From assembly GCA_025934335.1 (NCBI GenBank), contig JAICYG010000053.1:1-15373 (forward strand): a stretch of DNA of 15,373 nucleotides, written 5' to 3'. A program made the position numbers and the translations under genes. This stretch comes from Thermoleophilia bacterium. Lineage in GTDB: Bacteria; Actinomycetota; Thermoleophilia; Gaiellales; Gaiellaceae. Shown piece after piece: positions 1 to 5,940 of the stretch. Below the pieces are notes generated by a model, which saw only the letters and a list, made by a program, of their open reading frames with translations, was not told where the DNA came from and did not search any database. How positions within the stretch are numbered: position 1 is the stretch's first letter; every line of letters begins with the position of its first letter.

Positions 1-1747
1 CCATGTTCACCATCCAGAGGAGCGCGAGCTCGTCGTTGACGAGCGGGAAGTCGATCCACTTCTTCGTGCGCGCGCTGTCCCGTGCCGAGACGAGCGCGTG
101 GAACGTCGGGATCCACTCGGGCATGTGCTTCGGGGCGTCCTTCTGGAAGAACGCCTCGCCGTAGGCGCCGTGCGGGTAGCGGCGCATCGTGAACGGCCTG
201 TCCTTCAGGTGCGGCACGAGCACCGGCGAGACCGCGCGGTAGTAGCGGAGCAGGTCGCCCTTCGTGATCCCCTCCTCCGGCCAGAACGGCTTGTCGAGGT
301 TCGAGAGCCGCAGCTCGCGCTTCCCGGCATGGATCACATCCTCGATCGGCTGCGGCGCCGTCACCTCGCCGGCCTCCTTGTCCTCGCGGATCCCCTGGTA
401 GGCGGGGTGCCGCAGGTGGCCGTCATGCGTCCACTCGCCGTAGCGCACCTGGGCGACGAGGCTCGGCTCGACCCACTGGACGTCGCCCTTGCGCACGCGC
501 GGCATCTTCGGCACGACCGCGAACGGCGAGGTGTCGCGGTGGAGCGGCTTCAGGAGCCCGAGCAGCTTGCGGATCTCCGCGTCGTCGAAGCCGGTGCCGA
601 CGTTGCCGACGTAGCGCAGCTCCTTCCCCTCGTTGACCGCGAGGACGAGCGCGCCGAACGTGCCGGCGCGGCGGCCCGACCCCCGTGTGTAGCCGGCGAC
701 GACGAACTCGTCGACGTTCTCCGTCTTGATCTTCAGCCAGTCGCGGGTGCGCCGGCCGACCCTGTACGTCGAGTCGACGCGCTTTGCAATCACGCCCTCG
801 AGGTGCTGCTCCTGCGCGACCTGGAAGAGCGCGTCGCCGTCGTCGAAGCCCTCCGAGACGGCGACACTCCTGACCCGGCCGTCGAGGAGCTCCGCGAGCC
901 GCGCCTTGCGCTCGTGCAGCGGCAGCTCGACGAGCGGGTCGCCGTCGAGCTCGAGCAGGTCGAACGCGTAGTAGACGAGCGGCCCCGTTCCCTGCTGCAG
1001 CTCCGAGAAGCTCGTGCGGCCGGTCGGGTCGATGCGGCACACCTCGCCGTCGACGACCGCGTTCGGGCTCTTCACCGCCTTGACGAGCGCCTTCGCGATG
1101 TCGGGGAAGCGGCCCGTCAGGTCGTTCTCGTTCCGCGAGACGAGCCTGCACTCGCCGCCGCGGATGTACGCCAGCGCCCGGTAGCCGTCGAACTTCACCT
1201 CGAACGTCCAGCCCTCCCCGTGCGGGACGTGGGTGTCGACCGAGGCGAGCATCGGCCGGTATGTCCCCTGCACGGCCCCGTCCCCGTCTTCGTCGTGGCC
1301 CTTGATCAGGAGCCAGTTCTCCTCCTTTCCGTCGAGGCGCGCGGGGACGAGCGTCCAGCGGCCGCGGAGCCGCGTGCCGTGGAGCTCGAAGGTGAGCTGC
1401 CCGTTCCGCTTCTCCTCGAGCAGCTCGTACGTGCCGTTGTCCCAGATCTCGACGGTGCCGGCGCCGTACTGGCCCTGCGGGATCTCGCCGTGGAAGCTCG
1501 CGTACTCGAGCGGGTGGTCCTCGACGTGGACGGCGAGCGCGCGGGCGCCCGGCTCGAGCGGCACCCCCTTCGGCACCGCCCAGGAGGCGAGCGCCCCCTT
1601 CCGCTCGAGGCGGAAGTCGTAGTGGAGACGCCGGGCGTCGTGGCGCTGGATGACGAATATCGGCCGCACCGAGCTTCGCTCCGCGCCGGCGAAAGGCTCG
1701 GGGGTCTTCTTCGGATCGCGCTTGCGGCGGTACTCGGAGAGGCTCAC
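1..1747 (-). CDS. ligD: ATP-dependent DNA ligase LigD, PE-LIG-POL order (3' end of gene missing)
   Basis: Multifunctional end-joining ligase that works with Ku to process and seal double-strand breaks. About 582 residues are visible and the frame is open to the window edge. Residues 1-160 form the 3'-phosphoesterase domain: the segment QRHDARRLHYDFRLE carries likely metal or catalytic residues H36, H42, D44 and R46, followed by VEDHPLEY with H78. The ligase domain follows, with motif I EVKFDGYR (nucleophile K185), then DGEV, EGVIAKR and WLKIK. From about residue 475 the polymerase/primase-type domain begins (LSNLDKPFWPEEGITKGD, later RPFTMRRYP and FFQKDAP); its catalytic acidic residues lie outside the window. 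The GTG start directly follows the ku stop codon, and the N-terminus SLSEYRRKRDPKKTPEP is typical of the family. This order matches the Pseudomonas type, whereas the mycobacterial enzyme is POL-PE-LIG. The gene is probably co-transcribed with ku. No clear Shine-Dalgarno sequence is seen. Confidence 0.95.
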   Translation of the reverse strand, partial: MSLSEYRRKRDPKKTPEPFAGAERSSVRPIFVIQRHDARRLHYDFRLERKGALASWAVPKGVPLEPGARALAVHVEDHPLEYASFHGEIPQGQYGAGTVEIWDNGTYELLEEKRNGQLTFELHGTRLRGRWTLVPARLDGKEENWLLIKGHDEDGDGAVQGTYRPMLASVDTHVPHGEGWTFEVKFDGYRALAYIRGGECRLVSRNENDLTGRFPDIAKALVKAVKSPNAVVDGEVCRIDPTGRTSFSELQQGTGPLVYYAFDLLELDGDPLVELPLHERKARLAELLDGRVRSVAVSEGFDDGDALFQVAQEQHLEGVIAKRVDSTYRVGRRTRDWLKIKTENVDEFVVAGYTRGSGRRAGTFGALVLAVNEGKELRYVGNVGTGFDDAEIRKLLGLLKPLHRDTSPFAVVPKMPRVRKGDVQWVEPSLVAQVRYGEWTHDGHLRHPAYQGIREDKEAGEVTAPQPIEDVIHAGKRELRLSNLDKPFWPEEGITKGDLLRYYRAVSPVLVPHLKDRPFTMRRYPHGAYGEAFFQKDAPKHMPEWIPTFHALVSARDSARTKKWIDFPLVNDELALLWMVNM

Positions 1748-2542
1748 CTACGAAGCTTTACGCGCGGGAGCCTTCTTGCGCTTGCGCTTCGTGGCCTCGA
1801 CCGACTGGCGCAGAGCCTCCATCAGGTCGACGACCTCGCCCTCGCGCTCCTCCTCGCGCTCCGGGAGCGGCGCGCCCTCGGCCTTCTTCTGGAGCAGGTC
1901 GAGGAGCTCGCTGCGGTAGTTGTCGTGGTAGCGCTCGGGATCCCACTTGGCGGCGAGGTTCTCGATCAGCGTCTTCGCCATGTCGACTTCGGCCTCGCGC
2001 ACCTTCGGCGACGGCGCCGCCTCGGGCTGCCGCACCTCGTCGGCGTAGTACATGGTCTCGAGGACGAGCGCGTTCCCGACCGGCCGCAGGCAGGCGAGGT
2101 GCTGCTTGTTCCGGATCACGACCTTGGCGATCGCGACGCGGCCCGTCTCGTCGAGCGCCTTCACGAGCAGGCGGTACGGCTTCTCGGCGCCCTCCTGGGG
2201 GAGCAGGTAGTAGCCCTTGCGGAAGTAGAGCGGATCGATCTCGTCGATCGAGACGAAGTCGCAGATGTCGATCGCGTGGGTCAGCTCGACGTCGAGGCGG
2301 TCGATGTCCTCCTCGGTCACCTCGACGAACCGGCCCTTCTCGAACTCGAAGCCGCGGACGATCTCGTCGGCCGGAACGGGCTCCCCCGTCTCCTTGTTGA
2401 CCTTGTCGTAACCGATCGGGGCCATGTCCCGGCGGTCGAGGAAGTGGAAGCGGAGCTCCTGCGACGAGGTGGCCGTGAACATGCGCACCGGCACCGAGAC
2501 GAGACCGAAGGAGATGGTTCCGGACCAGATGGGACGCGCCAT
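1748..2542 (-). CDS. ku: Ku protein, bacterial NHEJ end-binding
   Basis: Homodimeric ring protein that threads onto DNA double-strand ends and recruits LigD. The product is 264 aa, normal for bacterial Ku. The N-terminus MARPIWSGTISFGLVSVPVRM is the family hallmark, followed by the Ku beta-barrel core (LRFHFLDRRDMAPIGYDKVNK, DICDFVSIDEIDPLYF) and the conserved segment around LRPVGNALVLETMYYADEVR. The C-terminus ends in a short lysine/arginine-rich tail (KRKRKKAPARKAS); in other bacterial Ku proteins such tails help DNA binding. The ATG at 2542 was chosen because it gives the exact family N-terminus; an in-frame ATG at 2575 would add 11 unrelated residues. The stop (TAG, 1750-1748) abuts the ligD GTG in the same frame. 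The gene is preceded by a 213 bp gap, so it probably has its own promoter, but I could not identify one with confidence. Confidence 0.96.
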   Translation of the reverse strand: MARPIWSGTISFGLVSVPVRMFTATSSQELRFHFLDRRDMAPIGYDKVNKETGEPVPADEIVRGFEFEKGRFVEVTEEDIDRLDVELTHAIDICDFVSIDEIDPLYFRKGYYLLPQEGAEKPYRLLVKALDETGRVAIAKVVIRNKQHLACLRPVGNALVLETMYYADEVRQPEAAPSPKVREAEVDMAKTLIENLAAKWDPERYHDNYRSELLDLLQKKAEGAPLPEREEEREGEVVDLMEALRQSVEATKRKRKKAPARKAS

Positions 2543-2755
2543 TGTGGCCGTTTTCCACAGCCGCGACCACGGCAAACGGGTATCGAAGGTTTAGGTCGCA
2601 GCGGCCCGGAGACAACCGCCGGGAGTCTTCTCCACCTGACGGGGGGTTAGGCGCTCGGGGCCCGCATCCGCGGGCCTCGACGCGTTTGTGAGGAGATTGT
2701 TACCGGTTGAAAACCCTGTGGATGTTGTGGAAAGAGCTCCCGCGAACGAGGGATC
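2543..2755. other. Intergenic region between accA and ku
   Basis: This 213 bp gap separates the end of accA from the start of ku, both on the minus strand, so it should hold the accA terminator and the ku promoter. It contains a strong GC-rich inverted repeat at 2655-2680. It also has three copies of the TCCACA core: plus strand at 2551-2559, and minus strand within 2717-2725 and 2726-2734. I see no convincing small coding region or RNA gene. Confidence 0.6.
2655..2680 (-). terminator. GC-rich hairpin, possible accA terminator
   Basis: Positions 2655-2665 pair with 2670-2680 around a 4-nt loop (ATCC). This gives an 11-bp stem with one G-T wobble (2658/2677). It lies about 75 nt past the accA stop on the minus strand. 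No U-run follows on the minus strand, so it is not a classic intrinsic terminator. U-less GC hairpins are often proposed as terminators in high-GC actinobacteria, but the role here is inferred. Confidence 0.4.
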
Positions 2756-3691
2756 TCAGGCGAAAACGCCCATGCCGCGGAACTTGGCGCGGCGCCGGCG
2801 GCGCAGATCCTCGCCCGGGGTCTCGTCCAGCTCGTCGAGGGCCTCCACGAGGGCGCTCTTCAGGAGCCGCGCCGCCTCGTCGACGTCGGTCTGGGCCCCC
2901 TCGGGCGGCTCGCCGACGATCCCGTCGACCACGCCCAGGTCGAGGCAGTGAAGGGCGTCGGGCTTGAAGGCGGCCGCCGCCTTCTTCGCCTCGCCGGCGT
3001 CGCGCCAGAGGATCGCGGCGCAGCCCTCGGGCGTGATCACCGAGTAGATCGCGTTCTCCTGCATCAGCACCCGGTCGGAGACGGCGATCGCGACGGCGCC
3101 GCCGGAGCCGCCCTCGCCGATGATGCAGGCGACGGTCGGCACGGTCAGCCGCGCCATCTCGGCCTGCGAGCGGGCGATCGCGCCGCCCTGGCCGTGCTGC
3201 TCGGCGGCGACGCCGGGATAGGCCCCCGGCGTGTCGACGAGCGAGACGAGCGGGAACCCGAACCGCTCGGCGATCTCCATGATCCGCATCGCCTTGTGGT
3301 AGCCCTCGGGGTAGGCCATGCCGAACTGCCGGTCGAGGCGTTCCTTCACGTCGCGGCCCTTCTGGTGGCCGACGAGGGCGATCGTGCGGCCGTCGAGCTT
3401 GCCGAGCCCGGTGACGAGCGCGCCGTCGTCGGCGCGACCGCGGTCGCCGTGCAGCTCGACCCAGTCGTCGACCATGCGCGCGACGTAGTCGAGCGTGTAG
3501 GGCCGGTCGGGATGGCGGGCGAGCTCGACGGAGTGCCAGATCGCCTCGTCGCTCGAGTCGGCCGTCAGGCGCTCGAGCTGCTCCTCGAGCCGCTTCGCTT
3601 CCCCGTCGACCCGGGCGCCGCGCAGGAGCGGCAGCCGCGAGAGCCCGGACAGGCGCTGCCGCAGGTTGACCTCCTGGTCGCGCTCACTCAC
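2756..3691 (-). CDS. accA: Acetyl-CoA carboxylase carboxyltransferase, alpha subunit
   Basis: With AccD it transfers the carboxyl group from carboxybiotin on BCCP to acetyl-CoA, giving malonyl-CoA for fatty-acid synthesis in the cytoplasm. The product is 311 aa; E. coli AccA is 319. Visible family features are an N-terminal helical part (EAKRLEEQLERLTADSS), HPDRPYTLDYV, the segment GHQKGRDVKER, FGMAYPEGYHKAMRIMEIA, LVDTPGAYPG, and the GEGGSGGA loop at residues 192-199 that forms part of the crotonase-like active site. The start is GTG at 3691, overlapping the accD stop as GTGA, with GAGG 8 nt upstream (3703-3700), so the two subunits are translationally coupled for equal output. The open frame continues upstream through accD in another phase, but that extension has no family similarity. 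Confidence 0.96.
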   Translation of the reverse strand: MSERDQEVNLRQRLSGLSRLPLLRGARVDGEAKRLEEQLERLTADSSDEAIWHSVELARHPDRPYTLDYVARMVDDWVELHGDRGRADDGALVTGLGKLDGRTIALVGHQKGRDVKERLDRQFGMAYPEGYHKAMRIMEIAERFGFPLVSLVDTPGAYPGVAAEQHGQGGAIARSQAEMARLTVPTVACIIGEGGSGGAVAIAVSDRVLMQENAIYSVITPEGCAAILWRDAGEAKKAAAAFKPDALHCLDLGVVDGIVGEPPEGAQTDVDEAARLLKSALVEALDELDETPGEDLRRRRRAKFRGMGVFA

Positions 3692-4524
3692 GGGAAGAGC
3701 CTCAGCACGCGCGCAAGGTACTCGCGCTGCTCGGGGCGCGGCACGATCGCGTCGAGGTGGCCGAAGCGAAGGTTCTGCTCGGCGAGGCCGAAGTCGTCGG
3801 GCAGCTTCTCGCGTGTCGTCTGCTGCACCACGCGGGGGCCGGTGAACGCGATCAGCGCGCCGGGCTCGGCGATCGTCACGTCGCCCAGCGACGCGAATGA
3901 CGCGAGCACGCCCGCGGTGGTCGGGTGCGACATGACGGTGACCATCGGCACCCGCGCGTCGTGCAGGTCCTCCACCGCGCAGACGGTCTTCGGGAGCTGC
4001 ATCAGCGAGAGGATCCCCTCCTGCATCCGCGCGCCGCCCGAGCTCGGCACGGCGATCAGCGGCGTCCCGCGCGCGGCCGCGGCATCGCAGGCGCGCGAGA
4101 ACTTCTCGCCGACGGCGCTGCCCATCGAGCCGCCCATGAAGGCGAAGTCCATGACCGCGAGCTCGACCGGGCGGCCGTCGAGCGTCGCCTGGCCGGTCAC
4201 GATCGCCTCGCCCTGTCCGGTGTTCAGCTCCGCCTCGGCGAGCCGCTCCGAGTACGGGCGCAGATCGAAGAAATCGAGCGGGTCCTCGGAGCGGACGTCC
4301 GCCGCCTCCTCCTGGAAGCTGCCCGGGTCGGCGTACCAGGCGATCCGGTCGCGCGCCCGCATCGGGAAGTGGTGGCCGCAGTGGCCGCACACCCACAGGG
4401 TGGCGGCGAGCTCGTCGTCGCGGTAGTGGGACCCGCACTTCGGACACGTGTTCGGGTGCTTCTTGTCGGCCGGCGGGGGCGTGTGCCGGTGCTCGACCTG
4501 GACGTCGATGCGGTCCGCGGACAT
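3688..4524 (-). CDS. accD: Acetyl-CoA carboxylase carboxyltransferase, beta subunit
   Basis: Beta partner of AccA in the carboxyltransferase tetramer. The product is 278 aa. The N-terminal zinc ribbon has four cysteines at residues 27, 30, 46 and 49 (CPKCG ... CGHCG), the same numbering as E. coli AccD. The crotonase-fold part shows FAFMGGSMGSAVGEKFSRA, SSGGARMQEG and GVLASFASLGDVTIAEPGALIAFTGPRVV. This is the bacterial split form, not the fused AccDA or propionyl-type beta subunit common in many actinobacteria. The ATG at 4524 lacks a Shine-Dalgarno sequence but has TAAGCT exactly 7 nt upstream, so it may be read from a leaderless mRNA. It lies 50 bp downstream of the HAD hydrolase gene. accB and accC are not nearby. 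Confidence 0.96.
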   Translation of the reverse strand: MSADRIDVQVEHRHTPPPADKKHPNTCPKCGSHYRDDELAATLWVCGHCGHHFPMRARDRIAWYADPGSFQEEAADVRSEDPLDFFDLRPYSERLAEAELNTGQGEAIVTGQATLDGRPVELAVMDFAFMGGSMGSAVGEKFSRACDAAAARGTPLIAVPSSGGARMQEGILSLMQLPKTVCAVEDLHDARVPMVTVMSHPTTAGVLASFASLGDVTIAEPGALIAFTGPRVVQQTTREKLPDDFGLAEQNLRFGHLDAIVPRPEQREYLARVLRLFP

Positions 4525-4531
4525 CTCGCAG

Positions 4532-4537
4532 AGCTTA
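4532..4537 (-). promoter_or_regulatory. Candidate -10 box for leaderless accD transcript
   Basis: The minus strand reads TAAGCT, then 7 nt, then the accD ATG. This fits the TAnnnT box with transcription starting at the start codon, as known for leaderless genes of actinobacteria and Deinococcus. I see no clear -35 element. It lies in the 50-bp gap after the HAD gene, so accD-accA could be transcribed separately. Confidence 0.4.
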
Positions 4538-4574
4538 GACCGCGCGTGCCCCGTCGCCGGTTGCAGAACAGCCG

Positions 4575-5222
4575 CTACGAGCGGGCCGGGACGAGCTCAT
4601 CGAGCGTTTCCGGCAGCGCGAGCAGGTCGGGCAGCTCGCGGGTCGGTTCCGGCGTAGCCTGCCCGCCGAGACGGTTGATCCAGACGCTGCGCAGGCGGAG
4701 CTCGTTCGCCGGGGCGATGTCGTGAAAGAGCGACGCCGCAACGTGCACGTGCCCCTCCCGCGGTGCCCGCGTGCGGTGGAAGAACTCCTCCCAGTGACGG
4801 TGCGCAGGCTTGTACGAGCCGATCTCCTGCGCGACGACCACCTCGTCGAACGGGACGCCGATCTGCACCTGCGACGCGGCGATGAAGTCGTCGTCGGTGT
4901 TGGAGAGGATCGCGAGCTTCCACCCGCGCCGTCGCAGCTCCTCGAGCGAGGCGTGTACCTCCGGGAACGCGCGCCAGCCGGGGAGCGACTCGGCGAGACC
5001 GTGCTCTTCGCCCGCCGGCGCACCGAGCTGCCGCATCGCCTCGGTGAGAACCTCGCGATAGGTCAGCTCGCCCGACCGCTGCAGCTCCGGCTCGACCTCG
5101 TGGTAGCGCGCGAGCAACCCGTCCGCACGGTCGTCGCCGAAAACGCTCGCGAGCTCGGCACGCACGCCGCCGTCCCAGTCGATCAGCGTGCCGTAGCAGT
5201 CGAAGCTGGCCCAGCGCTCCAC
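4575..5222 (-). CDS. HAD-superfamily hydrolase, haloacid dehalogenase-like
   Basis: Likely soluble hydrolase of 215 aa. HAD motifs are visible: motif I FDCYGTLID (nucleophile D8, T12), motif II LSNT (S107, N108), motif III SYKP (K138), and motif IV around FHDIAPAN (D168) followed by the WINR segment. Motif I has D-x-Y rather than the D-x-D of phosphatases. This resembles L-2-haloacid dehalogenases (type II), although many relatives so annotated have unknown substrates. The cap region is helical, residues about 18-90. The GTG start at 5222 places the first beta strand at the N-terminus as expected. A TAGACT box lies 6 nt upstream and there is no Shine-Dalgarno sequence. The gene precedes accD by 50 bp, but no metabolic link to acetyl-CoA carboxylase is known to me. 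Substrate not assigned. Confidence 0.9.
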   Translation of the reverse strand: MERWASFDCYGTLIDWDGGVRAELASVFGDDRADGLLARYHEVEPELQRSGELTYREVLTEAMRQLGAPAGEEHGLAESLPGWRAFPEVHASLEELRRRGWKLAILSNTDDDFIAASQVQIGVPFDEVVVAQEIGSYKPAHRHWEEFFHRTRAPREGHVHVAASLFHDIAPANELRLRSVWINRLGGQATPEPTRELPDLLALPETLDELVPARS

Positions 5223-5228
5223 GGCGCG

Positions 5229-5234
5229 AGTCTA
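5229..5234 (-). promoter_or_regulatory. Candidate -10 box for leaderless HAD-gene transcript
   Basis: The minus strand reads TAGACT, then 6 nt, then the GTG start of the HAD gene. TAGACT matches four of six bases of TATAAT, and its spacing places transcription initiation at or next to the start codon. There is no Shine-Dalgarno sequence. No convincing -35 hexamer was found in the 82-bp gap. Confidence 0.4.
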
Positions 5235-5304
5235 CGCACGGCGGCGCCTGAGGAACCTCGGAGCCGGCTCACCCAGAGACGGCGACGGAAGCGCAACAGA
5301 AGTG

Positions 5305-5907
5305 TCACGCCGCCGCGGCGGCGGTGACCGGAGGCCGGTAGGCGAGGATCTCCCAGCCGTGGTCGTCGAGCCAGCGCTTCGAGTCGCGGTAGCCCGGCCG
5401 GCGCCGCTCGACGAGGCGCCAGAAGCGTGGGCCGTGGTTCAGCTCGACGAGGTGGCAGATCTCGTGCACGACGACGTAGTCGAGGACGTCGTGCGGAGCG
5501 AGCACCAGCCGCCAGTTGAAGTTGAGGGCGCCCTTGCTCGAGCACGAGCCCCAACGGCTCCGCTGGTCGCGCACCGTCAGGCGCGAGTACCCGACGCCGA
5601 GCGCCGCCGCCTCCGACTGCGCGATCAGCGAGATGCGCGCACGCGCTTCACGGCGCCCCTGCTCCTCCGTCAGGCGCAGCCGCTCGAGGCCGAGCCGCGG
5701 CTCGACCGCCTTCGCGAGCTGCCGCTCGAGCCAGCCCTTGTGGAAGTCGATCGCCTCCTTGATCGCGGCGACCGTGGCACCCGGACGCACGACGAGCTCG
5801 GGCGGCAACCCGTACCGCACGACGATGCGATGACCCCGCACGCGATTCGATCTGCGTATGTGCAGCTCGATCGGCTTACCCGCGATGTCCAGCACGGCAA
5901 CATCCAT
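5305..5907 (-). CDS. YgjP-like (DUF45) metallopeptidase-fold protein
   Basis: A 200-aa predicted zinc-dependent hydrolase of the YgjP/DUF45 family, related in its motif to SprT and M48 peptidases. The core is RDQRSRWGSCSSKGALNFN (about residues 113-131), then LDYVVVHEICHLVELNHGPRFW, where H148, E149 and H152 form HExxH and H158 is the likely third metal ligand. The natural substrate of the family is not established; some members lie near restriction genes, which is not the case here. The C-terminus ends in a run of five alanines. The gene follows fabF by 33 bp on the same strand and probably ends the fab transcript. ATG at 5907 is the first start in frame after the fabF stop. A strong AGGAG sits 27-35 nt upstream, too far for this start. 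Confidence 0.92.
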   Translation of the reverse strand: MDVAVLDIAGKPIELHIRRSNRVRGHRIVVRYGLPPELVVRPGATVAAIKEAIDFHKGWLERQLAKAVEPRLGLERLRLTEEQGRREARARISLIAQSEAAALGVGYSRLTVRDQRSRWGSCSSKGALNFNWRLVLAPHDVLDYVVVHEICHLVELNHGPRFWRLVERRRPGYRDSKRWLDDHGWEILAYRPPVTAAAAA

Positions 5908-5940
5908 GCGCGATTCGTTCGCGCACGGACACCTGTTCTC

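Noticed and set aside
98..2650. An 850-codon open frame on the plus strand across ligD and ku
   Set aside because: It lies opposite two clear genes and spans their junction. Its product is low-complexity (R, L, V, E, A) with no recognisable motif; such frames arise from GC-rich codon use on the other strand.
3692..4447. Upstream extension of accA through accD in the same open frame, suggesting a longer protein
   Set aside because: The extension is the out-of-phase reading of accD and lacks AccA similarity; GTG at 3691 with GAGG upstream gives the normal AccA length.
2948..4725. Long plus-strand open frames opposite accA, accD and the HAD gene
   Set aside because: They are antisense to genes with full family motifs and have arginine/alanine-rich products without domains.
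5261..5270. Perfect 10-bp palindrome (GAGCCGGCTC) between the ygjP-like and HAD genes, as a possible operator
   Set aside because: A single short GC palindrome is common in DNA of this composition; no second copy was noticed near the other promoters.
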